Positions 24,027-32,463 of a stretch of 35,633 nt of DNA are shown here, piece by piece. Within the stretch, counting starts at the first letter, position 1; each line of letters opens with the position of its first letter. The translations under genes were made by a program, and so were the position numbers. Source of the DNA: Clostridia bacterium (GTDB lineage Bacteria > Bacillota > Clostridia > Peptostreptococcales > Anaerovoracaceae); contig JAILDA010000096.1 of NCBI GenBank assembly GCA_024689865.1, positions 1 to 35,633 on the forward strand. The letters run 5' to 3'. The notes beneath the pieces were generated by a model, which was not told the DNA's origin, ran no database searches, and saw nothing but the letters and a program-made list of their open reading frames with translations.

Positions 24027-24653
24027 ATGAAAGACATTCCCAACAACTACAGAGAAAACCCAATAAGATATTACAAGGAAGAACTGCAGAACGTCAGCGC
24101 GGAAGACGCTGCGGTAAGGCTTGGCCTTACGCAGGAGGATGGCAGCGTAATACTGCGCATATTAGGGACTGATTACAGAATATACATTCCGTCATTCGAA
24201 TTCGAGCGTTTGGATCCGGATAAGCCGGACTACCTGCAGGGACAGGCAGCGCAGGTGCTCGTGCTGCATCTTCTCGCGGAATGCAGGATAGTGCCCTCTT
24301 CTGGCGCTTTCATCTCCTACAGGGAGTATCCCAGCGGAGATCTGTATTATAAAGCGTTCGAAGGTCGCTGCCTAAAGCGCCTGGCGTTCTCCTACGGTAC
24401 GAAGATAGAAGCATTTAAGAAAGACTGCGCTGCTGCCGGAGCGCAGCCCATAGACGGCGGAGACGCTGCCTTCAGGATAGAATTCATGCCCGGTCTGGAT
24501 CTTAAGCTTATACTCTGGGGCCCGGACGAGGAATTTCCTCCTTCGGCGCAGATACTGTTCTCCGACAACTTCCCGGTAACACTTTCCGCAGAAGGCGCGT
24601 CAGGTCTTTGCGACATAGTGATCAGCGCCATAAAGGCGGCCGGTAGAAAATGA
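24027..24653 (+). CDS. DUF3786-domain protein at the end of the acs operon
   Basis: The 208-aa protein has the features of DUF3786: an N-terminal NPIRYYKEELQ segment, a middle EYPSGDLYYKAFEG motif and a C-terminal LWGPDEEFPPSAQILFSDNFP motif. It has no membrane segment or metal motif. DUF3786 genes are often found next to corrinoid methyl-transfer or Wood-Ljungdahl genes, and here one closes the acs operon, but its function is not established. No clear ribosome binding site precedes the ATG and a 75-base gap separates it from acsV. A strong terminator follows. It may serve corrinoid or acetyl-CoA synthase maturation (inference). Confidence 0.8.
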   Translation: MKDIPNNYRENPIRYYKEELQNVSAEDAAVRLGLTQEDGSVILRILGTDYRIYIPSFEFERLDPDKPDYLQGQAAQVLVLHLLAECRIVPSSGAFISYREYPSGDLYYKAFEGRCLKRLAFSYGTKIEAFKKDCAAAGAQPIDGGDAAFRIEFMPGLDLKLILWGPDEEFPPSAQILFSDNFPVTLSAEGASGLCDIVISAIKAAGRK

Positions 24654-24680
24654 TGTTGCGTTAAGGAGCAACGGTAAACT

Positions 24681-24708
24681 AAAAGGCGGGATATGCCCGC
24701 CTTTTTTC
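24681..24708 (+). terminator. Intrinsic terminator of the acs operon (bidirectional shape)
   Basis: AAGGCGGG (24683-24690), loop ATATG, CCCGCCTT (24696-24703) then a T-run. The A-run on its left side gives T's on the minus strand, so it may also stop transcripts of the convergent gene at 24759-25403. Confidence 0.9.
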
Positions 24709-24758
24709 TTATACTGCAAACGCCAAGGCGCATTACCGGCTGCCCTGCCGCAGTCTGA

Positions 24759-25403
24759 CTATACAGCCATTATCCTCTTGCGCATCCAGACAAGCTTTAC
24801 AAGTGAAGCGCCTTCCTTAACAGCCAGAGAATAGCGGTAGCTGCGGTCCTTCCACAGGCATATTCCCTGTCCGGATTCGTTGAGATAAACGGTGCACTCC
24901 GGCTTGTTTTCCGGATACTTTATCTCCTGAGTCCAGTCGTAATACATACCGGATATGTCCGAGTCTCCCCTTCCGTGCTGGATGCGGAAATCGTATTCGA
25001 TGCAATCAGCGTCGCGCAGCCTTATTCCGTAAATGGGTTTAGTCCCGTCGATCGCATAGAATATGGGACTGTCCTCGGCTATGTCCGCATAATTGAGCTC
25101 TTTGGGGCATATCGCGCGGAACTCGGATTCCGTATATTCCCTGTAAGGATTTGCAAGACCTACCGGAACAGGACCTATGTCATCGTTCAGTATCTCATCC
25201 GGACCGTCCTGATCCGTTCCGGGAGCATCCTCTGCTGCTTTCAGCTTTGCTCTTTTTATGTCTTCTTCCAGATCCTTTTTCAGTTGTTCCAGTTCTGCTT
25301 TGTTCTCATCGCCTTCGGTAAGCGATCCGCTCTTCTGCGCACAGTACGCAGCGTACAGCACCGCAGCTATAACTGCAAGCCTGAAAGCTGTTCTTCCTTT
25401 CAT
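24759..25403 (-). CDS. Uncharacterised N-terminally anchored protein with coiled coil
   Basis: The 214-aa protein begins with a short basic stretch and a hydrophobic helix (about residues 7-22, FRLAVIAAVLYAAYC), then a Lys/Glu-rich coiled coil (about 33-60) and a spacer rich in Asp and Gly. The C-terminal half (about 85-210) looks like a compact beta-rich domain with Trp, Tyr and Cys residues. Cys21 at the end of the helix is not a classical lipobox. It is likely anchored and exported. GGGGAG precedes the ATG and a promoter-like TATAAT is seen upstream. Convergent with the acs operon. No family recognised. Confidence 0.6.
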   Translation of the reverse strand: MKGRTAFRLAVIAAVLYAAYCAQKSGSLTEGDENKAELEQLKKDLEEDIKRAKLKAAEDAPGTDQDGPDEILNDDIGPVPVGLANPYREYTESEFRAICPKELNYADIAEDSPIFYAIDGTKPIYGIRLRDADCIEYDFRIQHGRGDSDISGMYYDWTQEIKYPENKPECTVYLNESGQGICLWKDRSYRYSLAVKEGASLVKLVWMRKRIMAV

Positions 25404-25436
25404 GCAGGTCTCCCCTTTCTTTTGATCTATAAGAGT

Positions 25437-25465
25437 ATTATACAGTATAGGGACGTAGTTTTCTA
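25437..25465 (-). promoter_or_regulatory. Probable promoter of the anchored protein gene
   Basis: On the minus strand TATAAT (25442-25437) follows TAGAAA (25465-25460) at 17 bases, a 4/6 match to the -35 consensus. The start codon is about 35 bases downstream. Confidence 0.5.
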
Positions 25466-25537
25466 CTTTTTTGCATTTCCTTCCCGGCCGGAAGACCCCT
25501 GACAGCGGCGAACCGCTTCGGGATGCCCTTCAAAGGC

Positions 25538-25580
25538 TTAAAAATGCCCGTCTTACGCGTTTTGTTGCGAAAGACGGGCA
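25538..25580 (-). terminator. Intrinsic terminator downstream of folD
   Basis: Arms TGCCCGTCTT (25545-25554) and AAGACGGGCA (25571-25580) form a perfect 10-bp stem; on the minus strand a T-run (complement of 25539-25544) follows. Confidence 0.85.
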
Positions 25581-25627
25581 AATACTCGTTCTGCATGTTT
25601 TCCGCCGCTATACGGCGTTTTTTGTAC

Positions 25628-26491
25628 TTATGCTATTCCGTTCTGAGCCTTGCAGGCCTTGATGACGTGCTTGCAGAGAACTGCGGAAGTAACGGATCCA
25701 ACGCCGCCGGGGACCGGAGTGATTGCGCCTACGATGGGCTCTGCCTTATCGAAGTCTACGTCGCCGCAGAGCTTGCCCTTGGCGTCGTTCCAGCTGATGC
25801 CTACGTCTATTACGGTCTGGCCTGCTGACAGGTACTCGGGACCTACGCTCTCCATCTGGCCGGAAGCAGCGATCACAACGTCCGCCTCTCTGGTGATGGA
25901 CGGAACGTCTACGGTCTTGGTGTGGCAGATGGTAACGGTGGCGTTGGCGTTCATGAGCATCATGGCTACCGGCCTGCCTATTACGAGGCTGCGGCCTATG
26001 ACTGCGGCCTTCTTGCCCTTAAGATCTACGTTGTAGTACTTAAGTATCTCCATGGAAGCCTGTGCGGTGCAGGGCGGGAATCCCAGATCCTTGCCTGCGT
26101 AAACGCCTGCCTGGGAACCGGTGGTAGCTCCGTCGATGTCCTTTTCGGGCTTCAGCATGTTGCGTGCTCTCTTCTCATCCAGATGCTTGGGAAGCGGCAG
26201 GAACATGAGTATTCCGTTTACCGAAGGATCGTCGTTGATCTCCTGGAGCTTCTTGTCGAAGTCTTCCTGGGAAACGTCTTCCGGAAGCTCGAATACCTGC
26301 ACGTCTACGCTGCAGGAATTCATGGTCTTTGTGGCTCCTCTCTCGTAAGCGAGGTCGTTGTCCTTTGCTCCTACTCTTAAAATGCCGAGCTTGGGTACTA
26401 TTCCCTTTGCTCTGAGTTCTTCCGCAGTTGCCTTGCACTCTTCCTTGATGGAGGCAGCTACTTCCTTGCCGCTGAGTATCATTGCGCTCAT
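25628..26491 (-). CDS. folD: Bifunctional methylenetetrahydrofolate dehydrogenase/methenyltetrahydrofolate cyclohydrolase
   Basis: The 287-aa protein has both FolD domains: catalytic N-domain with KDIDG (substrate Asp), FPPCT, and the NADP-binding motif IGRSLVIGRPVAMMLMNANATV, then TPVPGGVGSVTSAVL. It supplies the C1 chain from methenyl- to methylene-tetrahydrofolate, a step of the Wood-Ljungdahl methyl branch. Unusual: the usual Tyr-x-x-x-Lys catalytic pair reads Tyr49...Ala53, with the first Lys at 55 (YERGATK). AAGGAG lies before the ATG. The gene follows the transketolase pair by 74 bases on the same strand, with AT-rich sequence there that could hold a weak promoter. The family is certain; full cyclohydrolase activity is not. 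Confidence 0.93.
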   Translation of the reverse strand: MSAMILSGKEVAASIKEECKATAEELRAKGIVPKLGILRVGAKDNDLAYERGATKTMNSCSVDVQVFELPEDVSQEDFDKKLQEINDDPSVNGILMFLPLPKHLDEKRARNMLKPEKDIDGATTGSQAGVYAGKDLGFPPCTAQASMEILKYYNVDLKGKKAAVIGRSLVIGRPVAMMLMNANATVTICHTKTVDVPSITREADVVIAASGQMESVGPEYLSAGQTVIDVGISWNDAKGKLCGDVDFDKAEPIVGAITPVPGGVGSVTSAVLCKHVIKACKAQNGIA

Positions 26492-26565
26492 GTAGTTCTC
26501 CTTCCTAATCTGTATTCTTTGCAGATCTATAACATTATTATTTTATCACATTGCTTTTGCCTGCG

Positions 26566-27510
26566 CTACCTGTTTGCTAGCGCCGCGGCATGAGCCTTAA
26601 TGTTAGCAGATGTTATTCCGTACTCTTCCAGAAGCTCGCCGGAAAGGCCGGACTGTCCGAACCTGTCCATTACGGCAACGTGGTCGAACTTTATTCCGTC
26701 CGTCTCCACAAGGCCGCGCGCTACTGCTTCTCCAAGGCCGCCGTACATGTTGGCTTCCTCGCAGACCAGCACCTTTCCGCCGCATTTCTTAACGCCGGCG
26801 GCTATGGTATCCATGTCCAGAGGCTTAATGGTGTGGACGTTTACCAGCTCGGCGTTGACGCCTTCGGCGGCAAGCTCATCCACAGCAGCCACAGCAAGGG
26901 CTGTCATTACACCGGTGGCTACGATGCACACGTCGCTTCCGTGCCTGAGTATCTGAGCCTTGCCTATCTCTATCTTGTCTTCGAGCGAGGTGACTATGGG
27001 CATTGGCTCTCTGGAGGTCCTCATGTAGCAGGGACCTTTGTGCTCGTACAGAAGCTTTGCCATAAGCTTGGCCTGATTGAAGTCGCAGGGGGAAAGCACA
27101 GTCATGTTAGGCAGTACTCTCATTGCGGCCACATCTTCTATGCACTGGTGCGAACCGCCGTCTCCCGCAGGAGTTATCCCGCAGTGAGATCCGACGATCT
27201 TAACGTTAAGGTTAGGATAGCAAACGGAGTTTCTTATTATCTCGAAAGCTCTTCCTGCGGCGAATACCGCAAAAGAGTTTGCGAACGGGGAGAGCCCTGT
27301 CCTTGCAAGGCCGGCAGCCATTCCTATAAGATCCTGCTCCGCAATGCCTGCTTCTATGTATCTGTCCGGATAGACCTTGCGGAATGCCTGGGATCCGGTT
27401 GCGCTGCCAAGATCCGCGTCCAGGCAGATTATGTCTTCGTGCTGAGCGGCCAGCTCCACAAGTCCTTCGCTGTAACCGTGGCGTGTTGCCTTTTTAACTA
27501 CGTCTGCCAT
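26566..27510 (-). CDS. Transketolase, C-terminal subunit
   Basis: The 314-aa protein is the pyrimidine-binding plus C-terminal half of a transketolase: DADLGSATGSQAF near residue 30, YIEAGIAEQDLIGMAAGLARTG near 52 with the catalytic Glu, the SHCGITPAGDGGSHQ loop, and the C-terminal HTIKPLD and FGQSGLSGEL segments. It pairs with the product of the upstream gene at 27512-28318. The stop of that gene and this ATG are one base apart, with GGAGGT inside the upstream end, so a 1:1 ratio is likely. Together they run the non-oxidative pentose phosphate pathway. Split transketolases are common in Clostridia and archaea. Confidence 0.92.
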   Translation of the reverse strand: MADVVKKATRHGYSEGLVELAAQHEDIICLDADLGSATGSQAFRKVYPDRYIEAGIAEQDLIGMAAGLARTGLSPFANSFAVFAAGRAFEIIRNSVCYPNLNVKIVGSHCGITPAGDGGSHQCIEDVAAMRVLPNMTVLSPCDFNQAKLMAKLLYEHKGPCYMRTSREPMPIVTSLEDKIEIGKAQILRHGSDVCIVATGVMTALAVAAVDELAAEGVNAELVNVHTIKPLDMDTIAAGVKKCGGKVLVCEEANMYGGLGEAVARGLVETDGIKFDHVAVMDRFGQSGLSGELLEEYGITSANIKAHAAALANR

Positions 27511-27511
27511 G

Positions 27512-28318
27512 TCAATTACCTCCGAGATCTTTGCGGGCCTGCTCCAGCTGTTCTGCGTTGGGAGCCTTGCCGTGCCAGCCTACTGCGTTTTCCATGAACG
27601 ATACGCCCTTGCCTTTTACAGTGTTGGCAATGATGCAGTGAGGCTTGCCTTCGGTAAACTTGTCCAGAGCTGTAAGTATCTGGTCGAAGTCGTGTCCGTC
27701 TATTACGTCTACGGCGAATCCGAAGGCTTCCATCTTTGCCTTAAGATCTCCCAGAGACATTACCTCGTCCGTGGTGCCGTCTATCTGAAGACCGTTCTTA
27801 TCTATGAATACTGTAAGACCGTCCAGCTTATAGTGGGCAGCAGCCATGAAAGCTTCCCAGCATATTCCTTCCTGGATCTCGCCGTCTCCTACGATGGCAT
27901 AGACCTTATTGGGCTTCTTCTTAAGCTTAAATCCGAGGGCCATGCCTACAGCAACGGATATGCCCTGCCCCAGCGAACCCGTGGAACAATCTATTCCGGG
28001 GCACTTGACGCTGTCTGGATGTCCCTGGAACGGATGATGCAGCCTTCTTAAGTACTGCATCTCCTCTTTGGGTACATATCCCTTATCCGCGAGGATAGCG
28101 TAGAGCGGCGGGTTGGAATGCCCCTTGGAGAGCACGAACCTGTCGCGCCTTTCATCTGCCGGATCCTCGTAAAGAGCCATTTTGGAATAATACAATGCGA
28201 CCATTATGTCCGTCGCCGAAAGCGATCCGCCCGGATGGCCCGATCCTGCCTTGGCAATCATTTCCACCGCGTCCAGACGGATCTGCCGGGCTTTTTCCTG
28301 CAGCTGTTTTTTATCCAT
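27512..28318 (-). CDS. Transketolase, N-terminal subunit (TPP-binding)
   Basis: The 268-aa protein is the TPP-diphosphate-binding half: [17 protein letters not shown] near residue 20, [10 protein letters not shown], the TGSLGQGIS loop, and [15 protein letters not shown] near 140-155 holding the Mg-TPP site. Ends after the [12 protein letters not shown] segment as expected for a split enzyme. It is the first gene of the minus-strand unit that includes the C-terminal subunit and probably folD. Divergent promoters are visible in the 147-base gap to the gene at 28466. Confidence 0.92.
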   Translation of the reverse strand: MDKKQLQEKARQIRLDAVEMIAKAGSGHPGGSLSATDIMVALYYSKMALYEDPADERRDRFVLSKGHSNPPLYAILADKGYVPKEEMQYLRRLHHPFQGHPDSVKCPGIDCSTGSLGQGISVAVGMALGFKLKKKPNKVYAIVGDGEIQEGICWEAFMAAAHYKLDGLTVFIDKNGLQIDGTTDEVMSLGDLKAKMEAFGFAVDVIDGHDFDQILTALDKFTEGKPHCIIANTVKGKGVSFMENAVGWHGKAPNAEQLEQARKDLGGN

Positions 28319-28389
28319 TGCTGATCCTTTCCGATAATCATGTGCTTTGTGCCGCGTTAAGACCGTCCGGCCTTCGCCGGCACAGATAA

Positions 28390-28425
28390 ATTATACTACA
28401 ATTCTGCCGCCGCAAAAAGTATAAT
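28390..28425. promoter_or_regulatory. Back-to-back -10 elements of divergent promoters
   Basis: A TATAAT on the minus strand (28395-28390) faces the transketolase genes and a TATAAT on the plus strand (28420-28425) faces the small Dabb-like gene. Matching -35 boxes are weak. The rest of 28319-28465 shows nothing coding. Confidence 0.5.
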
Positions 28426-28465
28426 AGTTTCAGAAAACACTTACAAAAACATAAAGGAGGACATC

Positions 28466-28747
28466 ATGCGCCACTATATAATCATCAAGCTGAAAGACAC
28501 ATCTCTTAAGAACGAAGTCGCCCGGAGAGCCCGCGCCATATTCGAAAAGACTCTCGAACTGGAGGGCGTGGAGAGCGTTGAAGTTTACGAGAACTGCGTG
28601 GACCGGCCCAACCGCTTCGACGTAATGATAGAGATAACAATGAGACTGGAAGCCCTGGCGATCTACGATCCGTCCGACGCCCACACAGAATGGAAACGCT
28701 ACTGCGATCCTCTGCTGGAGGCCAAGGCCGTGTTCGACTGCGAATAG
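28466..28747 (+). CDS. Dabb-like (stress-response A/B-barrel) small protein
   Basis: The 93-aa protein has the plan of a dimeric ferredoxin-like alpha/beta barrel: strand HYIIIKLKD, helix with KNEVARRARAIFEKTLEL, strand VESVEVYEN, strand DVMIEITMR, helix, and a C-terminal DPSDAHTEWKRYCDPLLEAKAVFDCE that matches the Dabb ending (H..W...C.P). A strong AAAGGAGG lies before the ATG and a terminator follows, so it is monocistronic. Such proteins may bind small hydrophobic or polyketide-like ligands; the role here is unknown. Confidence 0.75.
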   Translation: MRHYIIIKLKDTSLKNEVARRARAIFEKTLELEGVESVEVYENCVDRPNRFDVMIEITMRLEALAIYDPSDAHTEWKRYCDPLLEAKAVFDCE

Positions 28748-28779
28748 TCCGGCCATGTTCTGAATGCAGGTAAATAAGC

Positions 28780-28816
28780 GGACGGCGGGGATGCTTCCCT
28801 GCCGTCCTTTGTTTTG
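28780..28816 (+). terminator. Intrinsic terminator of the Dabb-like gene
   Basis: GGACGGC...GCCGTCC (28780-28786 with 28801-28807) with an additional GGGGA/TCCCT inner pairing and a TTTGTTTT tail. Confidence 0.85.
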
Positions 28817-28865
28817 TCAGTGATCCGACCTAATATCTTCAGACCGTCATGTACGTTTGATCCAT

Positions 28866-30155
28866 CTAGTAGTAATAGCTCGGCGAGAAAGCGACTATCT
28901 CGTAATGGTCTATGCTGTCCTGAGGAAAGCTCATGTCCTCGAACGGACCTATCATGTTGGTCTGGAACTTAGCTTTGTGCTCTCCCGGTATCTCCTCCAG
29001 GTACAGAACGGGATTGATGCTCGACTCGATGGCGATCTGCGAACCGTAGCCTACCAGTTTTCCGGCCTTGTCGTAACAGTAGACATATAATTCTACTTCG
29101 CTTATGTCCGTGCCCTCCGGCAGATAGACGAATCCGTTAGGCCTGTGGAGCATGTATCCTCCGGTATAGGAGTCCGCGAAGGTCAGCACCTCGGTGATCT
29201 CGGCGTCATAGCGCTTATACTCGCCCGTCCAGATGAACGCGTTAACCTCGTCTACTCTTATGGTCACGCCCTCGGGGAAAACGTCTGCCGCGGTACGTCC
29301 GCCGGTGTCGAGTTTATCCTCCGCCACAAAGTAATCGAAGACGAAGTCTCCTTTCTCTCCGGGGAGAAGAAGCTTGGTGCAGTTGGGCGGGAGCGAGAAG
29401 AATCCCAGTTCCTTTCCGTCCGGACCGATCGCTGTGAAAAAGAGTTCATCCAGAGCCAGCTGCTCGCCCGACTTGTTCTCTATCGGCACGCGGACGTAAA
29501 CATATTTTCTGGCCGCCTCATTGAAGTGGACGACCTCCGGCTCTCCAAGCTCGTACGCGGAGGAGTCGATGACCTTGTGCGTTTCGTCCCACTTCTGGGA
29601 GAGGTTGTAAGCCTCCAGATGGCTAACCTGGCGATATTTCAGGGATTCGTTTTCCGAAAACTCGACGTACAATACAGGATAGCTGTAATTTACAGGGTAC
29701 TCTGTTCCGTCGATTATGAAGGCATCCTCTGTCCATTCGAAGCTCCGCTCATTGCCCAGGTAGCTGAGACGGCCCGTGCCGTCCTCGGCCAGCGTCATGG
29801 TGCCGGGCTCCACGCCGGTGCGGATGCTCAAGTTGCGCAGAATGTCATATCTGTAATACTTTGACTCGCTGTAATTCGTATAGTCGTCCAGCTCGTAGGT
29901 CCCGATCATCTTCGCCGTTTTTTCCGACAAATGACTTGCGGGCGGAGTCTGGGGTTCAGGCTCCGGCTGCGTTTCGGCTGCAGGCGGGGTCTGCTGTTCG
30001 GGAGGGGTCACCGTGTTTTGCTCAGCAGACGACGGAGGCGATGCCGAGTTGGACTGAGACTCGTTTCCGTTCCCGGGCGTGCCGCCGCTGGAGCCGCAGG
30101 ATACAAGACCCAACAGCAAAAGCGCTACAATGATGACGCAAAATAACCTTTTCAT
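28866..30155 (-). CDS. Secreted lipoprotein with Pro/Gln-rich linker
   Basis: The 429-aa protein has a lipoprotein signal (KRLF, hydrophobic helix, LVSCG lipobox with Cys at about residue 20), a low-complexity Ser/Asn then Pro/Glu/Gln linker (about 22-75), a lipocalin-like or DUF-type middle domain (about 80-190, MIGTYELDDY, GTGRLSYLGNERSFEWTEDAFIIDGTEYP) and a C-terminal beta-rich domain that resembles FxLYD-type domains (PIENKSGEQLALDELFFTAIGPDGKELGF). It is likely lipidated and outside the membrane. GAGAGGAG precedes the ATG. No enzymatic motif is seen. Function unknown. Confidence 0.75.
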   Translation of the reverse strand: MKRLFCVIIVALLLLGLVSCGSSGGTPGNGNESQSNSASPPSSAEQNTVTPPEQQTPPAAETQPEPEPQTPPASHLSEKTAKMIGTYELDDYTNYSESKYYRYDILRNLSIRTGVEPGTMTLAEDGTGRLSYLGNERSFEWTEDAFIIDGTEYPVNYSYPVLYVEFSENESLKYRQVSHLEAYNLSQKWDETHKVIDSSAYELGEPEVVHFNEAARKYVYVRVPIENKSGEQLALDELFFTAIGPDGKELGFFSLPPNCTKLLLPGEKGDFVFDYFVAEDKLDTGGRTAADVFPEGVTIRVDEVNAFIWTGEYKRYDAEITEVLTFADSYTGGYMLHRPNGFVYLPEGTDISEVELYVYCYDKAGKLVGYGSQIAIESSINPVLYLEEIPGEHKAKFQTNMIGPFEDMSFPQDSIDHYEIVAFSPSYYY

Positions 30156-30210
30156 CTTACTCTCCTCTCTTGCCCCGATCGAGGATATTCCTGATCGGAT
30201 GTGATCCGTC

Positions 30211-31701
30211 TTACTCTATTACCTCGAGCCTGCCTTCGATGCCAAGGCCCAGATGTTTGTTCTCCTCGAAGTACCCCAGCAGCGTCTGTACGTCGCTTGT
30301 GGTAAGTATGGACGGTTTGCCGTTGGCTTCCACTTCCTCGTGCGTCACATTGAAGAAGTCTTCCAGATTGTTGTAGTGGAACTCCTGGATGCCTACTACG
30401 TATATCTTGTCGTCCTGAACTTCCTCGCCGTTCAGCTCGCATTTAAGGAGCTGATGCTTAGACTTGGAGTATATCACGTGCATGCCCTTTGACAGCTGGT
30501 AGAACTCCGTATGGTCTCCCAGCCAGGCCTCGTCTCTGTAGATGTGAAGAAGCATCCTTTTAAGCTGCGCTCCCGTTACCTTTACCCCGTAGGACTTGCC
30601 GTCGTACGGATAGCATTCGGTAAAGTCCTGGAAGGTAACGATCGGGCCGAGGTGCTCCTTGCGCACGGAACCGGATCCCATGAAGAACAGGTCCACATCC
30701 AGAGAATCCCTCATTGCATCCGCGAACACACTTCCAAGAGCCGTCTGCATCCATCTGTCCGGATGCGTAAGCTCGGAGTCGAAGTTCGCCACTACCTTTG
30801 CGTACTTAAGGTCCGTCTTAGCCTTTATGGAGGCGATCAGTTCTTCTATCCTCTCATCTCTGGGGCAGTTTTCGGCATTGATCGGTACCGGAGTCCATGT
30901 ATATTCCGCAACGCAGTTGTTGTCGGTATCCACGATGATGTCGAATCTTCCTATCTGATCCGTTCCTGTACCTGCCTGAACTATAAGGATGTCGTTCACC
31001 TTGGCCGGCTCTGTTATGAATGTGTGCGAATGGCCGCCGATTATAACGTCCACGCCCCACGCAGGATCCAGCATGGCAGCAAGTTTCTTATCCTCCTCGA
31101 AGCCTATGTGAGTAAGAAGCACAGTAAAATCTATGTCAAGCGCATTGTAAGCGTTGCATATCTTGCCTATTTCCTGCGCCGCGTCCTGGATGCCTATGAA
31201 CGATCCGATAAGGTTCTCGCTCTTGGTCTGGGAGATGACTTCCTCGGTAAGTATTCCTATGAAGAGGATCTTCATCCCGTCGATCTCAAGGATGTAGTGG
31301 GAATTGAAGAGTCTGGTGTCGTTGCCCTTTATGTAGAGATTCGCGTTTATTATCGGGAACGTCGCCAGCTTTTCCAGGAACAGAAGATGCGCCACACCGT
31401 AGTCGGTCTCGTGGTTGCCCAGCGTTACAACGTCCGGAGCCAGCAGGTTTACTATCTGGATGGTGGACAACCCCTGGAACTCGCTGTCTATTACGGAACC
31501 CCTGAACATGTCGCCTGCTATGGCGTAGACTACGTTTGGGTCCTCGTTGCGGCACTTAGTAAGATATCCGGACAGCATGGATACGCCGCCGGTAAGTTTC
31601 TCGTCTACCTGCTCTGCCAGGAAGTCTCCGTGCATGTCGTTTGAATGAAGAAGCGTAAGCTTTTTATAGCGTTTTCCGTCTGCGAACTTGTTCTCCTGCA
31701 T
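30211..31701 (-). CDS. UshA-type metallophosphatase/5'-nucleotidase (cytoplasmic form)
   Basis: The 496-aa protein has all the binuclear-metal motifs of the calcineurin-like UshA family: LLHSNDMHGDF near residue 18, GDMFRGS, LGNHETDYG near 95, LLTHIGFEED and GGHSHTF, then a 5'-nucleotidase C-terminal domain (from about 290: MGSGSVRKEHLGPI, TFQDFTECYPYDGKSYGVKVTGAQLKRML). UshA proteins are usually secreted; this one lacks a signal peptide, suggesting cytoplasmic nucleotide or sugar-nucleotide hydrolysis. Substrate is not readable. It has 55 bases to the lipoprotein gene downstream and is probably co-transcribed with it. Confidence 0.88.
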   Translation of the reverse strand: MQENKFADGKRYKKLTLLHSNDMHGDFLAEQVDEKLTGGVSMLSGYLTKCRNEDPNVVYAIAGDMFRGSVIDSEFQGLSTIQIVNLLAPDVVTLGNHETDYGVAHLLFLEKLATFPIINANLYIKGNDTRLFNSHYILEIDGMKILFIGILTEEVISQTKSENLIGSFIGIQDAAQEIGKICNAYNALDIDFTVLLTHIGFEEDKKLAAMLDPAWGVDVIIGGHSHTFITEPAKVNDILIVQAGTGTDQIGRFDIIVDTDNNCVAEYTWTPVPINAENCPRDERIEELIASIKAKTDLKYAKVVANFDSELTHPDRWMQTALGSVFADAMRDSLDVDLFFMGSGSVRKEHLGPIVTFQDFTECYPYDGKSYGVKVTGAQLKRMLLHIYRDEAWLGDHTEFYQLSKGMHVIYSKSKHQLLKCELNGEEVQDDKIYVVGIQEFHYNNLEDFFNVTHEEVEANGKPSILTTSDVQTLLGYFEENKHLGLGIEGRLEVIE

Positions 31702-31800
31702 GTTTGCCTGCCTTTCCGACCTTGCGGTCTGGACTGTGGATGAGATGCTGATGCTTGTCTTAAGTTGTTGTAGATGAAATGCTTATCTAAGAATAACGTT

Positions 31801-32460
31801 TTATTTTCTCAGTGCCGCGGAGGACACGGGGAATTCGAAGTATGTATCCGGATACGGTTCGTCCTTAAGCGTAAAGTGCCACCACTCGCAGTCTATGGGC
31901 TCAAAGCCTTCGCTTTCCATAAGTTCTTTAAGGAACTGTCTGTTTTTGTACTGCTCCTGAGTAACGCCTTTGTAGTCCGGATGCGACACTTCGCTGAAGA
32001 AATCGAATGGGCTTCCCATGTCGACTTCCTTCCCGGTCTTCATGTCCAGGAACGTAAGGTCCACAGTGCTTCCCCTGCTGTGGCTGGAACGGCTTGAAAC
32101 ATAGCCTTTCTCGAAGAGCTCCTGTTTCTGAAGGTCCGGATAGAAGAACAGCTTCATCCGCTGATCCAGATCCTCTATTCCCCACAGCACGAAGTGGCGT
32201 ACAGCGCAGGCAGGCCTGTAGGCATCGAATATCTTAAGACGGTAGCCGTACACGTTCGCCTTGTTGGCCACGGCCTTGAGCGCTCTTGCAGCTTCTATCG
32301 TAAGTATTGCGCAAGGTTCCTCGTAACCGTCTATGCGGTCTCCTATGAAGTTGTATGTGGAAAAATACCTTATCTCCTGCACTATCCCCGGCACGTAGTC
32401 CGAAAGGAGCACGAACCCGGAGGGATCGTCCGGAGACCTTTGAATAACATCCTTAGCCAT
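31801..32460 (-). CDS. VanX-type D-alanyl-D-alanine dipeptidase (M15D)
   Basis: The 219-aa protein matches VanX/DdpX: FDAYRPACAV near residue 78 (catalytic Arg region), SSHSRGSTVDLTF near 122-134 with the zinc His and Asp, MGSPFDFFSE, and CEWWHFTL near 190 with the catalytic Glu and last zinc His. It cleaves D-Ala-D-Ala. No signal peptide is seen and no vanH/vanA/vanR-S are nearby, so peptidoglycan recycling is a better guess than vancomycin resistance. It lies three bases from the unknown gene upstream, in one unit with it and the phosphatase. Confidence 0.9.
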   Translation of the reverse strand: MAKDVIQRSPDDPSGFVLLSDYVPGIVQEIRYFSTYNFIGDRIDGYEEPCAILTIEAARALKAVANKANVYGYRLKIFDAYRPACAVRHFVLWGIEDLDQRMKLFFYPDLQKQELFEKGYVSSRSSHSRGSTVDLTFLDMKTGKEVDMGSPFDFFSEVSHPDYKGVTQEQYKNRQFLKELMESEGFEPIDCEWWHFTLKDEPYPDTYFEFPVSSAALRK

Positions 32461-32463
32461 ATT

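Noticed and set aside
30165-30200. Inverted repeat CGATC-AGGA/TCCT-GATCG between the nucleotidase and lipoprotein genes as a terminator
   Set aside because: It has no T-run on either strand and only about 9 bp with a bulge; at most a minor structure.
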